A DNA stretch of 15,937 nucleotides. Source: Chrysochromulina parva (Eukaryota; Haptophyta; Prymnesiales; Chrysochromulinaceae). Where the stretch lies: the NCBI GenBank assembly GCA_002887195.1, contig PJAB01001254.1, positions 1-15,937 of the forward strand, in the 5' to 3' direction. Position 1 is the stretch's first letter; every line of letters begins with the position of its first letter. Position numbers and translations under genes: made by a program. Shown here in pieces: positions 6,921-14,967 of the stretch. Below the pieces are notes generated by a model. That model was given only the letters and a program-made list of their open reading frames with translations, had not been told where the DNA came from and searched no databases.

Positions 6921-7751
6921 ATGATAGTGCCCGTGACAATTAGTGTGGCGTATGCCGTGCGCTCTGCCGTGCTCGCCGCGCTGTTATCGACCACACTAGT
7001 ACTGAGCCCGCCCGCGTCCAAAGCACTTCCACCATTGCTCGACGATGTGATCGTGGAGGCGACTGAGGCCTCCTATCCGATCTTGAAAGCCCTTGAGCCT
7101 GCGCCCTTTCAGGGGTGGACCTCATTGGTGAGCAAACTCATCTTCGAGATCGACTCGAACAAGCTTGGGCCAGCCATAGACCTGCTTGCCGACGTGTACA
7201 ACCTGGTACCCGACGCGGATATCGGCAACTTCAACAGCATCATCAAAGATTCGTTTGCTGGCCTCAATATGGACTTGTGCGAGACGGTGCCTCTTCCTGC
7301 CGCGTCGCTTGGGGATGGGTTCATGACGGTGGCGAAGAAGAACGTCGATCCTGCGAAATTGAAGAGCGTCAGCGCCAAGTGGCAAAAGACTCTCGATGCG
7401 CTGCCTAAGACAGACACGGCCATTTGCTTGCCGACTTTGGACTCGCTCAACAAGCTGGCGGTGGCGCAGGCCAACCTCGGACGCTCTTTTGACTACAACG
7501 CAGTCAAGAAGTTCAGCGAATACACATTCTCGATGCTCAAGGGCGAGGTCAAGCTCACCGACGAGACGTTCGCATTGCTCAAAGGGGCGCAGATGCAGGC
7601 CGAGGGCGCCTCCTACGAGGAGAAGAACGCGTTCCAGAACGCACTCAAGAAGCTCGAGGCGGCCTCGAAGAAGGAGAAAGAGAAGGCGGCACTCGCCCGG
7701 GCGCGGGTAGACGCGGCCGCCAAGGCTGCGGCAAAGCAGAGCAAAAGTTGA
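6921..7751 (+). CDS. Exported or plastid-lumen-like protein of unknown function
   Basis: 276 aa from ATG 6921; the frame is open to a GTG at 6903, which I reject. The first 35 residues hold hydrophobic stretches separated by a single Arg, then a likely A-x-A-type cleavage region (SPPASKA, about 29-35), as in a secretory or thylakoid-transfer signal. The mature part is mainly helical, with two cysteines (120 and 169) in the short motifs DLCETVPLP and AICLPTLDSL that could form a disulfide. The last 45 residues are a highly charged Lys/Ala/Glu helix. I recognise no catalytic motif. Similar small helical proteins with leaders of this kind occur in chlorophyll-c algae, but that is recollection and was not checked. 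Its 3' end converges with the HEAT-repeat gene 588 bp downstream. It lies next to the mobile-element cluster but is intact. Confidence 0.75.
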   Translation: MIVPVTISVAYAVRSAVLAALLSTTLVLSPPASKALPPLLDDVIVEATEASYPILKALEPAPFQGWTSLVSKLIFEIDSNKLGPAIDLLADVYNLVPDADIGNFNSIIKDSFAGLNMDLCETVPLPAASLGDGFMTVAKKNVDPAKLKSVSAKWQKTLDALPKTDTAICLPTLDSLNKLAVAQANLGRSFDYNAVKKFSEYTFSMLKGEVKLTDETFALLKGAQMQAEGASYEEKNAFQNALKKLEAASKKEKEKAALARARVDAAAKAAAKQSKS

Positions 7752-8339
7752 GAGGATTGAAAGCTCCTGGGACCCTCCAGTGCCCAATACCCCAGTCCAG
7801 GTCGCGTAGTACGAGTACCGATGTAACCGCGAAGCGCGAGGAAAGCGTTTCGCTTTTCCCCTCGACTTTGCCGCGCCGTTCATGTGACTACCCACAGAGG
7901 TGCAGGGAAGTGCGACGCATGACGTAAATCATTATGTCCGCTACATCGTGAATGACGAATCATAAAATTTTGTGACGGATGCCCGGACGCGGATCGTACA
8001 CGCGCGCGGCGTGTCGCGTGTGCGTCGGGCGTACATCTTCGGACTACAGTGCAAGACTCAGTGCTCGTCTCCTCGCCTTGGTTCCTGGGCGGTGGGTTCG
8101 TAAAAACGAGTCACGGTTGGCGCGGACGGGTGAGGTTGGTAACATTATCAGGGAACATTTATTACAGAACAGACTCGTGTGGGACCGCGTAGTTTTTGAT
8201 GTGTGGGCTTAAGGTGGCGCCGGAGAGCACAGGTGCGCAGTCGCTGCTAGGTCTCTGCTCCCTTTCGCTCCCGTCCTCTCGACCCGTCCTCTCTCCGCTT
8301 ACTCCCCGCTCGGCCTCTCGTCTGGGACTCGATCATGAT
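7752..8339. other. Intergenic region between convergent genes
   Basis: This lies between the stops of a plus-strand and a minus-strand gene, so it should hold two 3' UTRs. Apart from a hairpin at 7829-7853 I see nothing supportable. The short open frames here are cysteine/arginine/serine-rich and look like noise. Confidence 0.5.
7829..7853 (+). other. Stem-loop in the 3' flank
   Basis: gcgaagcgc (7829-7837) pairs with gcgtttcgc (7845-7853) over 9 positions, allowing one G-U pair, around a 7-nt loop. It is followed by a short T run. It lies about 80 nt after the stop of the 276-aa protein, so it may belong to that transcript's 3' UTR. Confidence 0.4.
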
Positions 8340-8891
8340 TCACAGCGCATCGCTGTCACGGCGGCCGTGAGCGCGATGAGACCATGACATCGTGAGAGCA
8401 TTGAGGAAAGCAACATGCTCGGGCACTTGCATCTTGGCTGGTACCATGCGGAATGCTAGCAACAGTTCGGAGCGCATCTCGGGTGACCTTTCGTCGGCGA
8501 GTCTCTCAAGGAGATCCCCTTGATAGGGCGCAAGGAGCACTTCTGGATCGTGCGACAGCGTACGCAATGCCGCCCTCCGTACGGCATAGTGTTCGTCACT
8601 GAGCGCGAACAAGACGCGCTTTCCAATCTTGTTTATGCGCCTTGATTCGAGGGGCTCAATCCCCAGCGTGCCATCGGTCGTTGCCTTTTTCACAGCCTCC
8701 ACGGCGGCCGCTCGAACGAGACCTACCTCATCATCAAGCATCAGCGCGAACAAGTCGATATGCATTTGGACAAATGCGGTGTCTTGCGCGAGCTCTCTCA
8801 CGGCTTCCTCTCGATCTTTCCATGAACCTTGGTTACTTAGGTCGTTCAGCAGCTTGAACTTCCTCGCTTCGAAGTTGCCTTGAATTTCCAT
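8340..8891 (-). CDS. Short HEAT-repeat protein
   Basis: 183 aa from ATG 8891. At least four HEAT-like helical hairpins are visible: WKDREEAVREL (about 24-34), LDDEVGLVRAAAVEAV (52-67), LSDEHYAVRRAALRTL (97-112) and DERSPEMRSELLLAF (133-147). They show the typical D-x-x-x-x-V-R-x-x-A-x-x-A/L pattern. HEAT arrays are protein-protein scaffolds, so no specific reaction is implied. The protein is all repeat plus a short basic tail, lacks a targeting signal and is probably soluble. It might be a fragment of a longer HEAT protein, but it has both a plausible ATG and a stop. No partner is suggested by the neighbourhood. Confidence 0.8.
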   Translation of the reverse strand: MEIQGNFEARKFKLLNDLSNQGSWKDREEAVRELAQDTAFVQMHIDLFALMLDDEVGLVRAAAVEAVKKATTDGTLGIEPLESRRINKIGKRVLFALSDEHYAVRRAALRTLSHDPEVLLAPYQGDLLERLADERSPEMRSELLLAFRMVPAKMQVPEHVAFLNALTMSWSHRAHGRRDSDAL

Positions 8892-10111
8892 TGCGGCTTC
8901 AGCCGATCAAACCGGTTGGTTTCCTAGAGAGGATCGTCATCGTGAAATGTCAATTGGAATTGTGCATTTTGCAATGCATGCTGCGCCACCGACTCAAGTG
9001 GCACGGTCCATAGACACAGCCAGTATGCTGATATTTGTCACTGTGGCCACACGTCCCGCGCCAATTGACCCGCGCTCACCACAGCTGAGCTCGTCACTCC
9101 GCCTCAAAGGATTTACAAAGGATAACTACGTGTTGGGCTCAGTTGGAGTTGCCCTCTACTCGGCCATACGAGTACATTTTTATACAAAACTCACATGCAC
9201 TGTACATGTACAAGCTCACAAGAACTGTACATGTACAAGCTCACTCATCGGGCTAATTTTATCGGGCTTATCATCGGCGGGCTTACTTGTAGTGAGGTGT
9301 CAGCATGCTCTCCCTATGCTCTCCCAGCACCCAGGAGCTGTCCATGAAACATTTACCAACGCACACACGAGGGATGTGTGGTGCATGTGGTCCCTGCCTT
9401 GTGTGAATTGTGAGTTAATTGTGAGTGTTCCTTATGTGTGTAGTCCCCGTCCCGCGTTCTCACTACCGGTACGCGTTCACGCAGGTTCTACCTTTCGCGT
9501 GCCGCTCGTATGCCGCTGTCGCTGAGTGCCCCAGCCTGCCCGCGTCCCGTCTGTGTGTTAGTCAGAGTGTGCCCGATGCTGCAACGAAACTGCTGTGCGT
9601 GGGCGGGGTTGCGGCATGCGTACGGCATGCGGGGGATTGTGACCTGGGGTGGATCATAGGTGGGTCATCAGGCGGGGGACTCGCACGGCATGTGGGCGTC
9701 GATCGTAGCATTTAAATAGGTCCGTCGCGGGGGTTTATGACATGCACATGGCAGCCGGCGCCCCCCCCGGTCGTCTCACGGCGCGGGTCTTCGTCGCCTC
9801 TTTCGCTTCGCGCGTCTTCTCGGTGACCCCCGGTCCGTCCGTTCTTGGCGCGGCTCGGCTAATAGTTGCCGTAATTTATATTTTGTCTTTTGTGCGGTTT
9901 TGCGTTGCGTTATATACGTCGCGCATCGATGTTTTTTCGTCGATCACTCTGGTCCCTTAAAGCTCGGCATAATCTGGCGTCCCCCGCACACAACACGACA
10001 CGGACTACAGAGACAGTGCGTTACGCAGTGAAAGCACAGAGACACCACCCGCCAGGCTCCACAATGGCACTCTGTCACGCGAGTCTCTGGTCTGGCTCGT
10101 TCACACCGCTC
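8892..10111. other. Gene-poor 1.2-kb region
   Basis: It holds the presumed promoter of the HEAT gene on its left and the 3' flank of the PUB-type gene on its right. Short repeats are common: a 25-bp-period repeat at 9199-9244, atgctctccc twice at 9305-9325, aattgtgagt twice at about 9408-9425, and cggcatg at 9612, 9623 and 9686. A 192-codon plus-strand frame from 8947 runs through these repeats and I do not believe it codes. An AT-rich patch lies at about 9860-9920. Confidence 0.5.
9199..9244. repeat. Two tandem copies of a 21-bp unit with a palindromic core
   Basis: actgtacatgtacaagctcac occurs at 9199-9219 and 9224-9244, identical, with a 25-bp period. Each contains the perfect 12-bp palindrome tgtacatgtaca. 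Repeated palindromes of this kind often bind dimeric factors, but no nearby start codon makes a regulatory role obvious; the closest start is that of the minus-strand HEAT gene, about 310 bp away. Confidence 0.85.
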
Positions 10112-11329
10112 TCAGTTCTGCGCCTCCATGGCCTTCTTCAGATTAGCGACGGTGGCCATCACCGGCCCTGCGGCCGCGCGCAGCTTGCGCGAAATCTCCT
10201 CAAGGTAGTTAGCGTTTAGGACGGGCTCCTGGCATTTGGTGTAGCTGTCTGCGATGTGACCCTCGATAAAGTCGCGGGCGGTTACGTAATCGTTCTCCAG
10301 GTCGGTGCCGTCCGCGTTGAGCGCGGCGCGCAGTTCGACTGGCTGGCCGCTGCCGTGGGCATCGCCCAGATCGACCAGCACGAGCAGTGTGCGTGGAGTG
10401 GTCCACACGAACTCGGTGGACGGTATCTCCATCGAACCCTGACATGTCCACGAGTGCGAGGCCTCTTGCCACGTGTGCAGCAGTACCTGGCGGCCGTCGT
10501 CTGACTTGCACAGCGCAGGCTGCATGTCGGCCGAGGCCCGCGTCATCAGCAGCGCCGAGCGCACGGGCAGCGCCTTGAGCACGATCTCCTCCACGGGCGT
10601 GTTCTGCTCGGAAGCGGTCAGCTTCGGACCCCGTGGGCCGCCGCGAGGGCCATCACTCACGTCGACTGCGCTGCCACGACTCGCTGCGAGGGCGTCCCAC
10701 ACTGCGGTGGCCTTCCCGAGGGCCACGAGCGCCACGCGCACAAATGGCGTGCCCAGCTGATTCACGTACGACTCGGGCTCGCCCTGCGCCGGCTCCGCCA
10801 CGAAGCCGCACGCCGCGAGGAGCGCGGAGCCTCCCTTTGCGCTCAGCAGCCGGCTGTTCAAGGCTTTGTTGGCGGCACCGATGCGTCGGCGGTTGTAATT
10901 GTCCGGCTCGGTGGCGATGTTGCCGACGTACACGCCGCACAGCTTGAGCGCCTCCTGCGCCACGCTCGGCGCGTTGCTGTCGCCAATGGACACAATCGCG
11001 GCGTGGATGGCATCGAAGACCTGCAGCGCTTGGCTGAGGCCGGCAGACCGCGAAGCAGCTACACTTGCTTCAAGCGAAGCATCCCATTCGAATGTTCCGG
11101 CCGCGGCGTCGGGCAGGAAGCCCGCGGCAAGCAAGGCCTCCTCGCCTGCCTGAAGGCCGAGCAGCCGCTTCTGGAGTCCAGCATTGGACGTCTTGAGCAC
11201 ACGCTTCTCGGTGGCTTGAGCGTTGCTGACGACAGTGACCAAAGTCTGGATCGCTGTCTTCGCCTCCTCTGTCGAGGAGCTCTCGGCGAGGTGGATGAGC
11301 GCTTCAAGCATGTTATGCTCGAGTGCCAT
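10112..11329 (-). CDS. PUB-PUB-PFU-like protein, predicted p97/Cdc48 and ubiquitin adaptor
   Basis: 405 aa from ATG 11329 (MALEHNML); an in-frame ATG at 11482 would add 51 low-conservation residues. Residues about 20-85 fit a PUB (PUG) domain: a helix, then KRVLKTSNAGLQKRL, then an EALLAAGF motif. Residues about 122-200 fit a second one, with NYNRRRIGAANKALNSRL, then GGSALLAACGF. PUB domains, as in peptide:N-glycanase, HOIP and UBXN6, bind the C-terminal tail of the AAA ATPase p97/Cdc48. Residues about 268-385 look like a PFU domain (PLAA/Doa1 family, ubiquitin binding): LLHTWQEASHSWTCQG, then VLVDLGDAHGSGQPVELR, then DFIEGHI and NANYLEEISRKL. The PFU call is less sure than the PUB calls. The inferred role is bringing ubiquitylated clients to p97. 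It is head-to-head with the formin gene, with 256 bp between the ATGs. Confidence 0.75.
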   Translation of the reverse strand: MALEHNMLEALIHLAESSSTEEAKTAIQTLVTVVSNAQATEKRVLKTSNAGLQKRLLGLQAGEEALLAAGFLPDAAAGTFEWDASLEASVAASRSAGLSQALQVFDAIHAAIVSIGDSNAPSVAQEALKLCGVYVGNIATEPDNYNRRRIGAANKALNSRLLSAKGGSALLAACGFVAEPAQGEPESYVNQLGTPFVRVALVALGKATAVWDALAASRGSAVDVSDGPRGGPRGPKLTASEQNTPVEEIVLKALPVRSALLMTRASADMQPALCKSDDGRQVLLHTWQEASHSWTCQGSMEIPSTEFVWTTPRTLLVLVDLGDAHGSGQPVELRAALNADGTDLENDYVTARDFIEGHIADSYTKCQEPVLNANYLEEISRKLRAAAGPVMATVANLKKAMEAQN

Positions 11330-11585
11330 GATGATCACGTGTCGCGGCGGCGGAGCGGCGGCGGCGTGAAAGTGTGCAGGGACGCACACGTGCCCATCGT
11401 GGCGCTTTTTGTTCTCAACTTCCGGACATCGTTTGTTCTCAAAAGCCGTATCCCCAAAGGAGAGTTTGGACGGCTCACACATCTCCCTGATCAGGGGATT
11501 TTGTCGTGATGATCTTCATAATCATCAGTGAAGTTCAAACAAGGAGAACCTCTCCGTCCTCTCCGAGTCTCCGGCCTCCTGCCTC
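11330..11585. promoter_or_regulatory. Shared divergent promoter region (PUB-type / formin genes)
   Basis: 256 bp separate the chosen ATG codons (103 bp if the upstream ATG at 11482 were used). Around 11400-11540 the sequence is AT-richer than the genes, as expected for a promoter. No specific box is identifiable. Confidence 0.4.
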
Positions 11586-13511
11586 ATGCCGGCCACTATG
11601 GTGCTTGGCGATTCCGACGACGAGGACGTGGTGATGCCGCTGCCCGCCAAACGCGTGCGCGACTACCAGTCGGAACTCCTTGATGATGCCGACGACGACG
11701 AGACAGTTTGCATCAAGTTCACATCCATGCCCGCCGCAAAAAAGCAGGCCGGTGCACCTGCTGGCGCCGTCAGAGTGTTCCCATCGCATCCGCTGCAGCA
11801 GCTCGTGAATCCTGCGCCAACCAACCGCGTCGCTGCTAATACTTCAGCGTCTGTGGCTGCGGACGATACGAGCGACTCGCCGGCGCCCCTGCCAAGGCCG
11901 GCGTCGCTGCATTCGGCAAAGTCGCCTTCCATCGCACCGCCTCCAGCACAGCGTCCGGGCCTTCCGCAGAGTTCCGGCTTGGCCGCTTTGCGCCCACCGC
12001 CGCCCTCATCGACAGGAGTAGCACCGCCACCGCCGCCGCTGCTGCCGCCCGCACTTGCGCCGCCACCGCTGCCATCCGGACTTGCAGCGCCGCCACTACC
12101 GCCGCCGCCGCTGCTGCCACCCGCCCTCGCTCCGCCGCCGCCGCAAATGGCGCCGGGCGCGCCTCCCGCGCCGCCCGCGCCGCCCGCGCCGCCCGCTCCG
12201 CCTGGAGCGCCGCCGCCGCCCGGGCAGGCTGGCGAACCGTCGGGACCAAAGCTCAAGCCGCTCGTGTGGCAAAAGGTGCCCAAGAATCGTCTCAAGGGTA
12301 CCGTGTGGCAGGCGGTCAAGGAAGGCACGATGGGGGAGCCGAGCTTCGACATGCAGCGCTTTGAGAGCCTTTTCGTCGCCAAGGAGCCCGCGAAGCCCAC
12401 GGTGATGGTCCGCGGCAGCTCCTCGAGCGTTGTGGGCGTCGCGCAGGCTTCGCTTCTCGACCCGAAGCGCTCGAACCACTTTGGGATCATCCTCAAGCAG
12501 GTCAAGGTCTCCCTTGAGGAGATGCGGCGTGCGGTGGTCGCCCTCGACGAGAAGGTTCTGACTCCCGATGCCGTCGCCGCCCTCCAGAAATGCGTGCCCC
12601 TCCCGGAGGAGATTGAGCTCGTGAGCGCGGCCGACCCCGCTGCCCTCGGCTTTGCCGAGAAGTTCGTGCTGCAAGTGGGCTCAGTGCCGCGGCTGCAGCA
12701 GCGCCTCGAGACGTTTGCATTCAAACGGCAGTTCTCGCAGGCGCTGCTCGCCTCGTACGATGACGTCAATGTGCTGACACACGCGGCGAACGAGTTGTGC
12801 GCCTGTGAGCCGCTCCACCAACTCCTCGGCCTGCTGCTCAATTTGGGTAACGCACTCAACCAGGGAAGCTTCCGCGCGGGCGCCGAGGGCTTTCGGCTCG
12901 AGTGCTTGCCGCGCCTCGCCGAGCTCAAGACCAATGATCACCGCTCGAGCCTGCTCCAGTACGCGCTGGCAGTGCAGGGCGGGCAAGAGCCCGACACCAC
13001 CAAGGGCCCTGCGGACTTCCTTCCCGTACAGCCCCCGCTCACCTCCTTCGCCGACAAGTGCAAGAGCGTGCGCGCGGCGGCGAAACTCTCGTTGGAGAAT
13101 GTGAACGAGGAGGTGGCGCGCCTCAAGGCGGGTCTGTCCAAGATCGAGGCTGAGCTCGAGCATTTTCGTGAGCAGGCTCGAGTGGCTCATGTCGACGCCA
13201 AGGCCAAGGCGGCGGCGAGCGTCGAAGGTGGCGTGGCGGTGCTCTCAGCACGCGAGGAGGCCCTCGCTCGCGACCAGTACCTGCAGGTGATGGGCTCGTT
13301 CCGCGACGGCGCCACCGCGCAGGTCGAAGAGCTTGGATGTGCCGCCCTCCGCATGGAGGAGATGCACAAGGTACTACGAAGCTTCTTTGCCGAGGAGTCG
13401 AAGACGAGCATCGAGGAGATCTTCTCGCGATGGGCAACATTTCTCGGGCAAGTCGATGCGGCCGTGGCTCACCACAACGAGGATCGCGCCAAGGCTGCTA
13501 AGGTGAAGTGA
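11586..13511 (+). CDS. Formin (FH1-FH2 actin nucleator)
   Basis: 641 aa from ATG 11586. Formins processively nucleate and elongate unbranched actin filaments, with FH1 recruiting profilin-actin. Residues 1-110 are acidic and disordered. FH1 spans about 117-213, with multiple runs of 4-6 prolines and a PPAPPAPP repeat. FH2 spans about 220-610. The lasso Trp sits in LVWQK (226-230). The conserved Ile-containing segment is HFGIILKQVKVSLEEM (298-313). The signature is LLNLGNALNQG (418-428), followed by the GFRLECLPRLAELKTND block (435-451). A coiled post-region follows to the end. There is no recognisable GBD/FH3, PTEN-like or DAD region, so this is a compact formin whose control is unclear. No intron is evident. 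The high GC of FH1 creates long antisense open frames that are not genes. Confidence 0.93.
   Translation: MPATMVLGDSDDEDVVMPLPAKRVRDYQSELLDDADDDETVCIKFTSMPAAKKQAGAPAGAVRVFPSHPLQQLVNPAPTNRVAANTSASVAADDTSDSPAPLPRPASLHSAKSPSIAPPPAQRPGLPQSSGLAALRPPPPSSTGVAPPPPPLLPPALAPPPLPSGLAAPPLPPPPLLPPALAPPPPQMAPGAPPAPPAPPAPPAPPGAPPPPGQAGEPSGPKLKPLVWQKVPKNRLKGTVWQAVKEGTMGEPSFDMQRFESLFVAKEPAKPTVMVRGSSSSVVGVAQASLLDPKRSNHFGIILKQVKVSLEEMRRAVVALDEKVLTPDAVAALQKCVPLPEEIELVSAADPAALGFAEKFVLQVGSVPRLQQRLETFAFKRQFSQALLASYDDVNVLTHAANELCACEPLHQLLGLLLNLGNALNQGSFRAGAEGFRLECLPRLAELKTNDHRSSLLQYALAVQGGQEPDTTKGPADFLPVQPPLTSFADKCKSVRAAAKLSLENVNEEVARLKAGLSKIEAELEHFREQARVAHVDAKAKAAASVEGGVAVLSAREEALARDQYLQVMGSFRDGATAQVEELGCAALRMEEMHKVLRSFFAEESKTSIEEIFSRWATFLGQVDAAVAHHNEDRAKAAKVK
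12000..12228 (+). repeat. Proline-codon low-complexity tract (FH1)
   Basis: Dense ccg/ccc/cca runs separated by gca/ctg/gcg codons encode the FH1 polyproline stretches. The purest part, a gcgccgccc-type 9-bp repeat at about 12165-12200, encodes the PPA units. The number of polyproline stretches sets profilin-actin loading in formins. Confidence 0.8.
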
Positions 13512-14074
13512 GAGACTACGGCACTACGGCGTTGCAGCCGGCGGCGAAGCACGGAAGCCTTCGGCGGCGCAGCACGGGAGCCTTCGGCTCTCTTGGGGCG
13601 TGAGTGAGGTCGAGCGAGGACGGGGTGTGAAGCCAGAAGTGTCCGACCAGCCTCCAGCCATGGGACGAGCCGGAACTACTGAGCTCAGTTGGCAGGAGCA
13701 GGACGTGCAACTGATGGACCGGGCGATGTATGGGGCGTAGGCCACGGCAATTAGCGTGATGCGCGCGCGCTGGCGCGCCGATACCGAGCGTGGTACTGGG
13801 TCGACTGGGTCACCTAGAAAGCTAGATGGATGCGCACCGTCATCGATGCACAACTTCGTGCGTCGTCGATGCGTCTGACTCATTCCGCTTGTCCGGCGTG
13901 GCGGTGCTGCATGGTCATGTAGTAACATGTACCCCTGCTCTTCTACCAAACTCGTGCAGTGCACCCCACACAAGTACCCACAGGAAGGGGATCTTCTGCA
14001 TGAGTAAAAGCCAGAAGTTACATACCGTCCGACTGCAACGAATTTCCGCAGATCGATTCTCCGATTCGTGGAAC
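13512..14074. other. Intergenic region between the formin and lumen-protein genes
   Basis: It has a direct repeat of 18 bp just after the formin stop, agcacggaagccttcggc at 13548-13565 and agcacgggagccttcggc at 13571-13588 (one difference), and nothing else I can name. The frame of the downstream gene is open back to an ATG at 13826, but that extension is Cys/His-rich and unlike coding sequence, so I treat this as formin 3' UTR plus the downstream promoter. Confidence 0.5.
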
Positions 14075-14758
14075 ATGATGGCGATCTGGCTTTTTGCGAC
14101 GTCGGCGATGCTCCCGGGCGCGCCACAGCCAGTGCAGATAGGTGCACGGTCAGTAGCCGCAGCCCTGCGGTCGGCAGTGCACGATGCGCGAGCACCGCTC
14201 CTGGCCGGACTGCTCGCTGGCATGCTCTCCACCACGCCAGCCTTTGCGGTTGGTTCACAAGACATGACGATCGGCCTGACGTACAAGTCGTACGCGGAGG
14301 TGACGTGCCCAGAGGCGCTCAGGCAGGGCCGGGCGGGTGGTGCGCTCGGTGCTGGTGCCGGCGGCGCGGGCATCGCGCAAAAGTGCGTCGAGGTTCAGGT
14401 GACGGCGTCCAACACCCTCGGCAAGGAGGTCAAGGACGCGGGCGTCTTTGGCGTCGTGAACGAGGCCGCCACCGGCATGTCCGTGCTCGGAAACGGGCAG
14501 GATGGCAAGAACGATGCCGGCCAATTTGCGATGATCGATGTGATCAAACCGGGCGTGTCGGACGTCTCGTTTATCTTTGTGGCACAGCAGAGTGACGATT
14601 GCATCCCTACGCGAAAGGAAAAGTGCCCTGTGCAGGGCACCAAAGACCTTGTGCCGCTCAAGTTTGAGAAGCTCAAGGCCATCAATTATCCGGGAGGTGA
14701 CCGCTACAAGGTCTACGACGAGTGCGAGCAGAACGAGTTTGCCGAGGGCTGCGCTTAG
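14075..14758 (+). CDS. Probable thylakoid-lumen protein with tripartite leader
   Basis: 227 aa from ATG 14075; earlier in-frame ATGs at 14000 and 13826 are possible but put non-signal-like residues in front. The leader has three parts: a hydrophobic start (MMAIWLFATSAML), an Arg/Ser/Ala-rich transit-like stretch (about 20-39), and a second hydrophobic stretch ending in an A-F-A cleavage site (about 39-58). This arrangement fits a nuclear gene whose product crosses ER-derived plastid membranes and then the thylakoid membrane. The mature part of about 170 aa is compact, with six cysteines (78, 104, 176, 184, 217 and 226) that could form three disulfides in the oxidising lumen. The mid-section (AGQFAMIDVIKPG, then VSFIFVA) suggests a beta-sandwich. 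I cannot name the family. The gene converges with the 119-aa gene 209 bp away. Confidence 0.8.
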   Translation: MMAIWLFATSAMLPGAPQPVQIGARSVAAALRSAVHDARAPLLAGLLAGMLSTTPAFAVGSQDMTIGLTYKSYAEVTCPEALRQGRAGGALGAGAGGAGIAQKCVEVQVTASNTLGKEVKDAGVFGVVNEAATGMSVLGNGQDGKNDAGQFAMIDVIKPGVSDVSFIFVAQQSDDCIPTRKEKCPVQGTKDLVPLKFEKLKAINYPGGDRYKVYDECEQNEFAEGCA

Positions 14759-14967
14759 ATGCCTTAGAAGGCAGACACGGACCGGACAGTACCAGAGAGT
14801 GGGGTATCGCTCAGGCCCCACTGTCACGCCATCAGGGCCAGAGGCGTCTCGAACGCCGAGGTCCACGTAGTGAGAGCACATGCATGTCAGATAAGTGACT
14901 GGACATGTGAATTAGACGAAGGTCACTCATAGCTCAATTCAACTTCCCTACTAACTATCTTGCGGTA
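14759..14967. other. Short spacer between convergent genes
   Basis: These 209 bp must hold the 3' ends of two converging transcripts. Nothing else is apparent. Confidence 0.5.

Noticed and set aside
7122..7895. 257-codon minus-strand open frame opposite the 276-aa gene
   Set aside because: It is Leu/Arg/Val-rich antisense shadow; the plus-strand product has a leader and an ordered helical pattern instead.
8947..9525. 192-codon plus-strand open frame
   Set aside because: It spans the tandem repeats, is Cys/Ser/His-rich, and shows no domain or regular secondary-structure pattern.
11330..11482. 51-residue extension of the PUB-type protein from ATG 11482
   Set aside because: It is possible but reads as a Cys/His/Pro-rich, unstructured 5' leader; the first PUB helix starts soon after ATG 11329. 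I could not exclude it.
11663..12934. 423-codon minus-strand open frame opposite the formin gene
   Set aside because: It is the antisense shadow of GC-rich FH1/FH2 coding sequence, Gly/Ala/Ser-rich, with no domain.
13826..14074. Upstream in-frame ATGs (13826, 14000) for the lumen protein
   Set aside because: Starts there would bury the hydrophobic signal sequence more than 25 residues inside, which does not suit an ER signal.
14255..14881. 208-codon minus-strand open frame opposite the lumen-protein gene
   Set aside because: It is an antisense shadow with His/Leu/Arg-rich composition and no motif; the plus strand carries the targeting leader and cysteine pattern.
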